DNA of 64,000 nucleotides, taken from the NCBI RefSeq assembly GCF_010671605.1, contig NZ_JAABOO010000001.1, positions 558,001 to 622,000 of the forward strand, in the 5' to 3' direction. Below are positions 17,313-25,031 of this stretch, piece after piece. How positions within the stretch are numbered: position 1 is the first letter of the stretch; every line of letters starts with the position of its first letter. The notes beneath the pieces were generated by a model. It did no database searches and had not been told where the DNA came from. It saw only the letters and a list, made by a program, of their open reading frames with translations. Both the position numbers and the translations under genes were made by a program. This DNA is from Leptobacterium flavescens. Its GTDB lineage: Bacteria > Bacteroidota > Bacteroidia > Flavobacteriales > Flavobacteriaceae.

Positions 17313-18689
17313 TTATTTTACCGACCAAACGGAATAACTTTTAGGAGGCACCTGTATCTTAACCCATTTTCCGGCCTGTGTTACCGGCTCCCAGTTTGAG
17401 TGTCCGGTATAGTCCTTTATTCTGGTATTGGACCAGTTGGTTTCTATCCATCTCTCCTGCCAGTGATCGGCATTATTAATGTATACGATCAAGCCCGGTC
17501 CGTTGTGCCCGTTCCTTCTGGCAATATATTCATTATCGTCTGTATAAAGAATAGATGTATTACCACTGGCCAGGTTATTATGTATCCAGATCAGGTTATT
17601 CAATCGTTCCTTATTGAGCCATTCTTCGTAATCCCTGTAAAAGACAGTAGGATACCCTTCATGAGTAAGTATATATGCATAAGCCAGCATCTTACCGTTA
17701 AAGATCTCATCGGTATCGTGATTGGTAACAAAAGTAACTGCTCTTTGGGCGTTTCGCTTCCACAGCATATCTTCATTCAGCTGATTCAGGTTATTCCCTT
17801 CAAAGGCATCTCTCATTCTGTAGTAGCAGGCAAAATCAAAAGCGGAAACCTCTGCCTGTCCGGCCCACCAATCGAGGGTAGCTGCATTTCCATCCCAGTA
17901 CTCTCCTACCGAGAATCCGCCAACTTCATTTTTCCATTCCTTAACCACCCAGGGTTCAAATCCTTTTACATAATCGAATCTCCACCCGTCAAAGCCCATG
18001 GTATTCTTATAATATTTGGCTACGGAATTGGCATCTTTCCACAACCAGTCCTGCACATAGCTTTTATGATGGCATACATCTGCAAAACCTCCGAAAACTC
18101 CCGTATCGTTATTGTGGTAATCGTTCGGGTGGAAATCATAGGCGGTCCTGTTAAACATGCCGGATGCCGGATTGTAATCTGTATAGGTATCGCTATTGGT
18201 AAAAATATTGAATTCTGAATCTCCTCCGCTATTGTGGTTTATCACAATATCTGCAATCACACTTATATTGTGATCATGAGCGGTATTGATAAGCGACTGT
18301 AATTCTGTCTTGGACCCAAAACGGGTTTCTACCGATCCTTTCTGATCGAAATTCCCGAAATCAAAATAATCGAAGGGATCATAACCCATAGACATAGGGC
18401 CGTTAAGGGCTTTGGATACCGGCGGGAGCCAGATCGCATCTATCCCTGCACTTTGCCAGGAAGGGATCTTACTTTTCACCACATCCCACCAGGTTCCTCC
18501 GGCAGGAACATCCCAGTAGAAGGCCTGCATCATTACCTTGGATCCTACAGATAAATTAGAAGTAGTTGCGTTTGCTGCTACCAGTTCGTTCTGGACAGCA
18601 CCAGATTCGGGCAGCGTTTCGTTGATGTCTTCATTATCACAGCTTATTATAGCAGCGGCGGCGATAAGAATTGAAAGTGTTTTTTTCAT
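17313..18689 (-). CDS. GH13 alpha-amylase, lipoprotein
   Basis: 458 residues from the ATG at 18689; the longer frame adds 14 basic residues ahead of a complete lipoprotein signal (MKKTLSILIAAAAIISC). The mature protein is a GH13 (beta/alpha)8 barrel: region I DIVINHN, nucleophile D239 in GWRFDYVKG, acid/base E263 in VGEYWD and D325 in TNHDTDE. The pattern GWRFDYVKG...VVKEW...VGEYWD resembles the plant and archaeal alpha-amylase subfamilies (GH13_6/7). A short C-terminal beta domain ends the chain. It probably acts on starch or glycogen-type glucans at the cell surface or in the periplasm. No susCD pair is nearby, so it is not in a standard starch utilisation locus. Confidence 0.92.
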   Translation of the reverse strand: MKKTLSILIAAAAIISCDNEDINETLPESGAVQNELVAANATTSNLSVGSKVMMQAFYWDVPAGGTWWDVVKSKIPSWQSAGIDAIWLPPVSKALNGPMSMGYDPFDYFDFGNFDQKGSVETRFGSKTELQSLINTAHDHNISVIADIVINHNSGGDSEFNIFTNSDTYTDYNPASGMFNRTAYDFHPNDYHNNDTGVFGGFADVCHHKSYVQDWLWKDANSVAKYYKNTMGFDGWRFDYVKGFEPWVVKEWKNEVGGFSVGEYWDGNAATLDWWAGQAEVSAFDFACYYRMRDAFEGNNLNQLNEDMLWKRNAQRAVTFVTNHDTDEIFNGKMLAYAYILTHEGYPTVFYRDYEEWLNKERLNNLIWIHNNLASGNTSILYTDDNEYIARRNGHNGPGLIVYINNADHWQERWIETNWSNTRIKDYTGHSNWEPVTQAGKWVKIQVPPKSYSVWSVK

Positions 18690-18717
18690 GTGTTTTTGTT
18701 TTTTTGCTTTTCTAAAA

Positions 18718-18731
18718 ATGAGGCGCCTCAT
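18718..18731. promoter_or_regulatory. Perfect 14-bp palindrome upstream of the amylase gene
   Basis: ATGAGGCGCCTCAT is a perfect inverted repeat whose proximal end lies 28 bp from the amylase ATG. It is GC-rich within AT-rich sequence, and the outer CAT/ATG creates the spurious upstream start codon. It could be a regulator site for starch- or maltose-responsive control; no regulator gene is adjacent. Confidence 0.45.
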
Positions 18732-18913
18732 CTTTATAAATTCGCAATAGTTTCGTTAATTTCCTGACAATTTAGCAAAAAACACTTTCGGAAAAATAGA
18801 CAGGTAAAAGCGAAAACGTTGTAGTTTTATAAAAAAAGGAAATACTACCATAAAACCATCGTTTCCCTGCCATTAAAACGCATTCAAAACTCTATTATGC
18901 TGATTTTCACCAT

Positions 18914-18948
18914 AAAAAAACGCCGGAGATCATCCGGCGTTTTTCAGT
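18914..18948. terminator. Bidirectional-looking terminator after the acyl-CoA dehydrogenase gene
   Basis: AAAACGCCGGA (18917-18927), loop GATCA, TCCGGCGTTTT (18933-18943). This is a perfect GC-rich stem with A and T runs on both sides. It lies 20 bp after the minus-strand acyl-CoA dehydrogenase stop codon. Confidence 0.9.
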
Positions 18949-18967
18949 ATATATCTAAGATTAAATA

Positions 18968-20107
18968 TTATTTCAGAATATTCCTTGAAATAACTAACTT
19001 TTGAATCTCGGTCGTTCCTTCCCCGATTGTACAAAGCTTAGAGTCTCTGTAAAATTTCTCTACCGGGAAATCTTTGGTATATCCGTAGCCTCCGTGTATC
19101 TGAACAGCATCGTTAGCCACTTTCACACATACTTCCGAAGCATACATTTTCCCCATCGCACCGATGGTAGTAACTTTTCTGTTGGTATTCTTTAAAAAGG
19201 CAGCTTTGTGCAATAGCAATTCGGAAGCTTCGATCTCCGTAGCCATATCGGCCAGTTTAAAAGAGATCCCCTGAAAACTGCTAATTGGCTTTCCGAACTG
19301 AACACGTTCTTTAGAATATTTAAGAGCAGCTTCATAAGCACCTTTGGCAATTCCCAGAGAAAGTGCCCCGATCGAGATCCTTCCTCCATCCAGTACTTTC
19401 ATAGCCTGAACAAAACCATCTCCTACTTCTCCCAGTCTGTTTGCATCAGGTACTCGGCAATTATCAAATACCAATTCTGCAGTTTCGCTGGCACGCATTC
19501 CTAATTTATCTTCTTTTTTTCCACTGGAAAAACCTGGTGTTCCCATTTCAATTGCAAAGGCAGTCATTCCGTGTGAATCTCCTTTTTCTCCTGTTCTTAC
19601 TATTACCACTGCAATATCTCCGCTTTTACCATGAGTGATAAAGTTTTTTGCCCCGTTAATGATCCAGTCATCTCCGTCCTTTACTGCTGTGGTATTCATT
19701 CCTCCGGCATCAGAACCTGTGTTGTGCTCTGTGAGCCCCCAGGCTCCTATCCATTCTGCTGTTGCCAGCTTGGGAAGCCATTTTCTTTTTTGCTCTTCGT
19801 TACCAAAAGTCAGGATGTGATTAGTACAAAGGGAATTATGAGCTGCCAATGACAGACCTATAGAAGGGTCTACTTTAGCAATCTCTTCAATAATAGCTAT
19901 ATATTCATGATATCCTAAACCGGATCCTCCGTATTCTTCCGGAACTAACACTCCCATAAAGCCCATCTCACCGGCTTTCTTAAAAACTTCAATGGGGAAT
20001 TCCTGTGATTCATCCCATTTCATAACGTGAGGGCGGATATTTTGCTCCGCAAACTCTTTGGCAGAAGTCGCCACCATTTGTTGCGTTTCAGAATAATCAA
20101 AATTCAT
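18968..20107 (-). CDS. Acyl-CoA dehydrogenase (short/medium-chain type)
   Basis: 379 residues from the ATG at 20107 (MNFDYSETQQMVATSAKEFAEQ), the length typical of this family; an ATG eight codons upstream is less likely. FAD enzyme that makes a 2-enoyl-CoA from acyl-CoA and passes electrons to ETF. The N-terminal helical domain, the middle beta domain (WGLTEHNTGSDAGGMNT, then NGAKNFITHG) and the C-terminal helical domain with RVQFGKPI and QIHGGYGYTKDFPVEKFYRD are present. The catalytic Glu is in the GEGTTEIQ motif near the end. The exact chain length or branched-chain specificity cannot be read from sequence. Downstream neighbour of the HhH protein on the same strand. Confidence 0.93.
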   Translation of the reverse strand: MNFDYSETQQMVATSAKEFAEQNIRPHVMKWDESQEFPIEVFKKAGEMGFMGVLVPEEYGGSGLGYHEYIAIIEEIAKVDPSIGLSLAAHNSLCTNHILTFGNEEQKRKWLPKLATAEWIGAWGLTEHNTGSDAGGMNTTAVKDGDDWIINGAKNFITHGKSGDIAVVIVRTGEKGDSHGMTAFAIEMGTPGFSSGKKEDKLGMRASETAELVFDNCRVPDANRLGEVGDGFVQAMKVLDGGRISIGALSLGIAKGAYEAALKYSKERVQFGKPISSFQGISFKLADMATEIEASELLLHKAAFLKNTNRKVTTIGAMGKMYASEVCVKVANDAVQIHGGYGYTKDFPVEKFYRDSKLCTIGEGTTEIQKLVISRNILK

Positions 20108-20143
20108 TTGTGTACCGAGATCTATCTCCATTTCTAAGCTCTT

Positions 20144-20998
20144 TTAATCAATTTTCAAATATAACCCAATTCTAGTAATTTTTTCTGCTGAAAAATCTTG
20201 AATTTTTGTTAATTCATTAATCGAATTAATCCGTCCAAACTTACTCCTGAAGCTAATTATTTTTTTCGCATCTTCATAATTAATATACGGAAGAGTCGTC
20301 AGATCCCGTAAGGAAATTGTATTGATATTTTGCTTTTTTATCTCCGGTAAACTCAACACTCTGAATTTTAGCAAAGTCCGTTCAACTACCTCCTTACGCA
20401 AGCCGTATACTTCATGCAATTGCTCATCCAATGAAAAACCTCCAAGGTAATTCCTGTATTTTATAATCCTTTCAGATAGCTTTAACCCTACCCCTCTTAT
20501 CGTCTGCAATTCTTCCGCCTTAACCTGATTCAGGTCTTTGATCCGGATAACTTCCTTCTTTTTAGTGGCAACTGATGCACTTTTCCTGTTTTTCCTTTTA
20601 GGGAATCTAAAGTAGGGGCTGATCTCTTTTAGCAGGGAATCGGAAACTCCGGTTACCGATTGAAAGTCCCGGGCAGAATTCAAATATTTTCCACCGGTAC
20701 GAAAACTGAACAGGCGATCTGTTTCTTCTACATCCATCCCCAGGGAATAGGCCCGGAAATCGGATATAAAATTCGGATTAAAACGATAAAAGATACTTTT
20801 TTTCTGCACGTTTTCCAAACGTTTCAGGGAATCCAGCCTGGATTCCAAAGCGAGCAGGTAAGCAGATCTAATGGAAGTCTCACTCTTAAAGCTCCGATAG
20901 TACAGTGTGCTTTGTATAGCGACAAGAAAGAGGAGTAAAAAGAAGATCCCACTTCGTTCCTGTTTGTTGAACACGAAGTGGGATCTCAAACTTCTCAT
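20144..20998 (-). CDS. ComEA-like helix-hairpin-helix protein, membrane anchored
   Basis: 284 residues. One N-terminal transmembrane segment (about residues 18-33) is followed by at least three HhH modules: around 75-110, 150-195 (DLNQVKAEELQTIRGVGLKLSERIIKYRN) and 225-284 (ISLRDLTTLPYINYEDAKKIISFR). HhH modules bind DNA backbone non-specifically, and ComEA proteins hold incoming DNA in natural transformation. It is longer than classical ComEA, and no other competence genes are nearby, so a DNA uptake role is only suggested. It lies between the symporter and the acyl-CoA dehydrogenase, same strand, with short spacers. Confidence 0.75.
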   Translation of the reverse strand: MRSLRSHFVFNKQERSGIFFLLLFLVAIQSTLYYRSFKSETSIRSAYLLALESRLDSLKRLENVQKKSIFYRFNPNFISDFRAYSLGMDVEETDRLFSFRTGGKYLNSARDFQSVTGVSDSLLKEISPYFRFPKRKNRKSASVATKKKEVIRIKDLNQVKAEELQTIRGVGLKLSERIIKYRNYLGGFSLDEQLHEVYGLRKEVVERTLLKFRVLSLPEIKKQNINTISLRDLTTLPYINYEDAKKIISFRSKFGRINSINELTKIQDFSAEKITRIGLYLKID

Positions 20999-21015
20999 TT
21001 TAACTGAGAATGTTG

Positions 21016-22635
21016 TTATTTTTTCAAGCCTCGTATAGCTCCCATATATTTACCGAGTTCTTCTCTTACTCTCGGGAATAAGAAGAATAAACCGATCATG
21101 TTAGGGAATACCAGGGCAAGGATCATTGCATCTGAAAACTTAATAACGGCGTTTAATGTTGTAGAAGCACCGATGATTACAAATGCAAGGAATAAAAGCT
21201 TATATGCCAAATCTGCACCTTTTCCTCTTCCGAAAAGATATTTCCAGGACTGTAATCCGTAGTAAGACCAGGAAATCATAGTAGAGAATGCAAACAATAC
21301 GATCGCTACCGTTAATATCTTGGAGAAATGAGGAATTACAGAATCAAAAGCCAGGGATGTAAGTCCAACACCACCAACAGCTTCTCCTGTTGCATTTAAG
21401 ATAACGTTTCCGCCACCATCTCCACCATAAGCAAAGATATCTCCGGAGTTATAGAAGATAACAACCAAAGCGGTCATTGTACAGATTACTACTGTATCAA
21501 TAAACGGCTCCAGTAATGCAACTACTCCTTCAGATGCAGAATACTTTGTCTTAACCGCCGAGTGAGCAATTGCAGCAGAACCTGCACCTGCTTCATTCGA
21601 GAACGCAGCTCTCTGGAATCCTACGATCAGAACCCCAACCAATCCACCTAAACCGGCCATTGGTGTAAATGCTCCACTGATGATCATTCCAAAAGCATCA
21701 TCTACGAAACTGAAGTTCGAGAAGATGATCACTAAACACGCAAGGATATAGATACCTGCCATAAAGGGAACGATCTTTTCCGTAACGTTTGCAATCCTTT
21801 TTATTCCTCCGATGATCACTACCGCAACAATAGCTGCCATGATCACACCGATCCAGAAACCATATGTTTCAAAAGAAATTCCTATTAAACCTGTTAACTG
21901 TGCTGCTGCCTGGTTAGACTGGAAAGCATTTCCTCCACCAAAAGAAGCTCCAACACACAAGATAGCGAACAGACCTCCCAGGATCTTCCCGAAAACTCCC
22001 ATTCCTCTTTCTTTAAGTCCTTTAGACAGATAGTACATCGGACCTCCGTATACAGTTCCGTCTTCTCCCACATCTCTGTATTTTACCCCCAGGGTACATT
22101 CTACAAATTTGGAAGACATTCCTATCAAACCACAGACAATCATCCAAAAGGTAGCTCCGGGTCCTCCCAGGGCGATCGCCACTGCTACCCCCGCAATATT
22201 ACCGAGACCAACTGTTCCGGAAACTGCGGTTGTTAATGCCTGGAAGTGACTTACCTCTCCTTCCTGGCTCTCATCTTTAATAGTTCCGATTACATCGCCA
22301 TCAACAGCTAGATCCGATTTCTCGGCACCGTGATGATCCAATTCATCATATTTACCTCTAACGGTATTAATGGCCACCGGAAACAATCTTATGTTCGGGA
22401 ATCTGAAATAGAGCGTAAAGAAGGTTGCACCCAAAACCAATAATAGTACAACGATCGGAATATCATATCCGAAGATCTTAATTGGAAAGGGATAAAGAAC
22501 TTTGTGTTCCCACCAGTCTGCGATAGGTTGAAACCATCGGTCAATTCGCTGTCCCAATCCTAAATTTTCTGCCTCCTGCGCAAAAGTGATAACCGGTATC
22601 ATTAATGTAAAGATGAAAAGAAGATATTTCTTCAT
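21016..22635 (-). CDS. Sodium:alanine (AGCS family) symporter
   Basis: 539 residues with about 10-11 transmembrane helices. An N-terminal hydrophobic leader (MKKYLLFIFTLMIPVITFAQ) is followed by a soluble stretch and the AGCS core. Family signatures are visible: AVSGTVGLGNIAGVAVAIALGGPGA near 135-160 and FSNEAGAGSAAIAHSAVKT near 345-365. It should import alanine or glycine with Na+ across the inner membrane. The cleavable-looking N-terminus ahead of the core is a feature seen in Bacteroidota members. Substrate specificity not resolved. Confidence 0.92.
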   Translation of the reverse strand: MKKYLLFIFTLMIPVITFAQEAENLGLGQRIDRWFQPIADWWEHKVLYPFPIKIFGYDIPIVVLLLVLGATFFTLYFRFPNIRLFPVAINTVRGKYDELDHHGAEKSDLAVDGDVIGTIKDESQEGEVSHFQALTTAVSGTVGLGNIAGVAVAIALGGPGATFWMIVCGLIGMSSKFVECTLGVKYRDVGEDGTVYGGPMYYLSKGLKERGMGVFGKILGGLFAILCVGASFGGGNAFQSNQAAAQLTGLIGISFETYGFWIGVIMAAIVAVVIIGGIKRIANVTEKIVPFMAGIYILACLVIIFSNFSFVDDAFGMIISGAFTPMAGLGGLVGVLIVGFQRAAFSNEAGAGSAAIAHSAVKTKYSASEGVVALLEPFIDTVVICTMTALVVIFYNSGDIFAYGGDGGGNVILNATGEAVGGVGLTSLAFDSVIPHFSKILTVAIVLFAFSTMISWSYYGLQSWKYLFGRGKGADLAYKLLFLAFVIIGASTTLNAVIKFSDAMILALVFPNMIGLFFLFPRVREELGKYMGAIRGLKK

Positions 22636-22727
22636 AATATGTAGTTTGATGTTAATTTTAAAGATAGTTTAAGTTTAAGCAGCCGCCAATATCCTAAAAA
22701 AATAAGTGGAAATCAAATTTTTGGTTG

Positions 22728-23747
22728 TTAAATGTAATTTTCCGGAATGTGGAACATTTCATTGAGTTTCTTTATCTGCTCTGGCCTCCCGAGGACCATA
22801 AGTTTTGATTTTGGAAGTAGTTGTGTCTCTCCTTCCGGATTCACAATATAGGTTCCGGAAGGGGCTTTATAACCTATAACGGTACAGCCCGTTTTCTTTC
22901 TGAGATCCAGATCAATGATCGATTTATATTGATAATCTTTAGGCAGGTCTTCGATCGCTACTTCTTCCAGGTTGATGGTGTTTTCTCCTTCTATCGAAAG
23001 CTGGTCCATAAATTCTATCAGATCCGGCAAAACCACCAGTGAAGCCATATGATCTCCCCCGATCTTATCGGGCATAATGATCTTATCTGCCCCGGCCAGT
23101 TTAAGTTTGCGCTGGGAAGCTTCCTGGGAAGCCCGGCTAATGATAGACATATCTTTATTAAGCTGACGGGAAGACAATACCACAAAAAGATTATCCGCGT
23201 CGTTGGGTAAAGTAGTTATCAGGCAGGCAGCACGTTCGATCCCCGCTCTCTGAAGAGTTTCATCTTCATTGGCATTTCCTTCGATAAAAAGAATATCCTC
23301 CCCGCTTTTTTCGATAACCTCTCTGTCGTTCTCAATAACCAGAAAGGGGCGCCTGTAAGCTTTTAACTTAACTGCAGCCTGTCTTCCATTCCTGCCGTAA
23401 CCACATATAATAATATGATCACTTAAGTGATTAATCTTTTTTTTCATCTTTCTGATTTTTAATTGTTGAAAGGAACTTCTTGAGATCAGGTATTCCGTTA
23501 TGACCGATATTGCGTACGCAAAAATAAATACGCTCGAAACTATCAGGATAATCGTAAATATCTTGGTCCCGTCGTCAACCGGTTGCACCTCCCTGAACCC
23601 AACCGTGGTAATAGTTATTATGGTCATATAAACCGAATCTATCCAGGAGAAACCCGAAAAGAATCTATATCCAAATACACCAAGCAGAAAAACAACCAGC
23701 AATAGGCTTATTGCTGTATAGAATTTGGATTTATAGAGTTTATGCAT
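22728..23747 (-). CDS. Two-TM potassium channel with RCK (TrkA-N/TrkA-C) domain
   Basis: 339 residues. TM1 is about residues 11-29 and the pore loop with selectivity filter T-T-V-G-F is at 47-51, followed by TM2 about 62-85. The cytosolic RCK domain starts near 112 with a Rossmann motif (IICGYGRNGRQ), an acidic strand end (VIENDRE), and a TrkA-C-like domain up to the end. This is the MthK/Kch architecture: a K+-selective channel gated by ligand binding to RCK. The next upstream gene, a small PspC protein, ends 2 bp before this start, so they are probably co-transcribed. Confidence 0.92.
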   Translation of the reverse strand: MHKLYKSKFYTAISLLLVVFLLGVFGYRFFSGFSWIDSVYMTIITITTVGFREVQPVDDGTKIFTIILIVSSVFIFAYAISVITEYLISRSSFQQLKIRKMKKKINHLSDHIIICGYGRNGRQAAVKLKAYRRPFLVIENDREVIEKSGEDILFIEGNANEDETLQRAGIERAACLITTLPNDADNLFVVLSSRQLNKDMSIISRASQEASQRKLKLAGADKIIMPDKIGGDHMASLVVLPDLIEFMDQLSIEGENTINLEEVAIEDLPKDYQYKSIIDLDLRKKTGCTVIGYKAPSGTYIVNPEGETQLLPKSKLMVLGRPEQIKKLNEMFHIPENYI

Positions 23748-23749
23748 AG

Positions 23750-23977
23750 TTACAGATCAAAAACTGAGGTTCTTTTGGTATATACCAGATCTTTAAGTTT
23801 TAACCAGAATGCCAGGGTGAGATATACGGCAAACCAGGCGCCGAAAGTGGCAAATGAGACGTATATAAAAAACAATCTCACATTTTTGGCTTTCATTCCC
23901 AGGCGATCGGCCAGCCTGGAAGAAACTGCAAAGCCGTGTTTTTCGAAGAAATAGCGTAAATCGTTCATCATCTTCAT
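23750..23977 (-). CDS. PspC-domain membrane protein
   Basis: 75 residues. The pattern of a short basic N-terminus (RYFFEKHGFAVSSRLADRLGM), KAKNVRLFFIYVSFATFGA and a second hydrophobic segment is that of the PspC domain, linked to envelope stress sensing. Start could be any of three Met codons at 23977, 23971 or 23968. It sits directly ahead of the K+ channel gene and is likely translated from the same mRNA. Function beyond the domain assignment is unknown. Confidence 0.75.
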   Translation of the reverse strand: MKMMNDLRYFFEKHGFAVSSRLADRLGMKAKNVRLFFIYVSFATFGAWFAVYLTLAFWLKLKDLVYTKRTSVFDL

Positions 23978-24001
23978 ATGACAAATTTGATGATTTTTTG
24001 C

Positions 24002-24033
24002 GAATAAAAAAAGCCGCTTTTCAGCGGCTTCTT
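24002..24033 (-). terminator. Terminator of the M57 protease gene
   Basis: AAGCCGCT/AGCGGCTT with a 4-nt loop (24011-24030); on the minus strand it is followed by a T7 run. It lies about 20 bp after the M57 stop codon and upstream of the PspC gene. Confidence 0.9.
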
Positions 24034-24052
24034 ATAATATTTATCGTATGAA

Positions 24053-24892
24053 TTAATATACGGTAGTCAATGCAGTTTGATCTCCGGATGTAAACGGACG
24101 ATCCGTACCGCTGCTACAAGCCAGCATCCAGGATCCGTTTTCAGGACCTGCAGGAGTTCCGGGGATAAATATAGCACCTACACCGGCATCTCCTTCATCA
24201 CCTCCCTGACCACAGCTAAAAGAGCGATCAAAAAAGTCGGTGTGACGGAAACCGATCGCATGCCCAATTTCGTGAGCGATCACGGTAACCACATCTGCAG
24301 GAACACCTCCTCTACGCGGATTGTAAACCGCAGAATTAAGGATAATAGGTGTTGCAGGGTTTCCGGCTGCATCAGGGAATCCGGCGCTCTGCCCGAGGAT
24401 AATATTTCCTCTTACTCTTCCCAGTCTTTCTGCTAAAATATCGATATCAGCTCCCGGAGCATTAGCACGCTGGAAGGTAAGATCGAGATTTAAAGCATTA
24501 AAACGGTCCAGTGCTTCGTCAAAAGCTGCCTGTACATCAGATCTTGTAAATCCGTCATCAAAGTAAATGTTAAGCACCCTCGGTGTACTAACAATATTGT
24601 TAGTTCTGTAGTGCTCTGTGTTTACTTCGTTTCCGTTGTCAACAGATCTTCTTGGTGCTAAATTGGCAATGTCCTCGTCTGTCAAAAAGATATCTCTTTC
24701 AACCAAATAACCTTCTTCCCCCCTCATAGTGGTGGCAATAAGATCGTCAGTGTTGAAACCAAGAGCCCGAAGTTCTGCAGCAACTTCTTCGTTGACGGCC
24801 TCATTATCGGCACTGTCATTGGTACAGGAAATAAACATGGTAATAGACATAGCTGTCGCACCAGCAAGCGATAATAACTTACTTTTTCTCAT
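24053..24892 (-). CDS. M57-family metalloprotease lipoprotein
   Basis: 279 residues. The signal peptide ends in FISC (lipobox, Cys about residue 23), followed by an acidic Asp/Asn/Glu-rich linker. The zinc site HEIGHAIGFRHTD begins at H207, matching the 'dual-action HEIGH' metallopeptidase family M57. Cys residues near the C-terminus (FSCGQGG, MLACSSG) may form a disulphide. There is no T9SS tail, so it is anchored to a membrane by lipid. It is divergent from the subtilase gene with a 139-bp gap; both are exported proteases, possibly with nutritional roles. Confidence 0.85.
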   Translation of the reverse strand: MRKSKLLSLAGATAMSITMFISCTNDSADNEAVNEEVAAELRALGFNTDDLIATTMRGEEGYLVERDIFLTDEDIANLAPRRSVDNGNEVNTEHYRTNNIVSTPRVLNIYFDDGFTRSDVQAAFDEALDRFNALNLDLTFQRANAPGADIDILAERLGRVRGNIILGQSAGFPDAAGNPATPIILNSAVYNPRRGGVPADVVTVIAHEIGHAIGFRHTDFFDRSFSCGQGGDEGDAGVGAIFIPGTPAGPENGSWMLACSSGTDRPFTSGDQTALTTVY

Positions 24893-25031
24893 AATTAAAT
24901 TTATAGTTTTGATGGTTAATAATTAATTATTCATTAGAATTTTGGCCAATATATTAGTTTTTTCACATTAAAAATGCATTTTTTATAAAAAATCGATAAA
25001 TTGCACTCAAAAAAATTAACCTGCTATAGCA

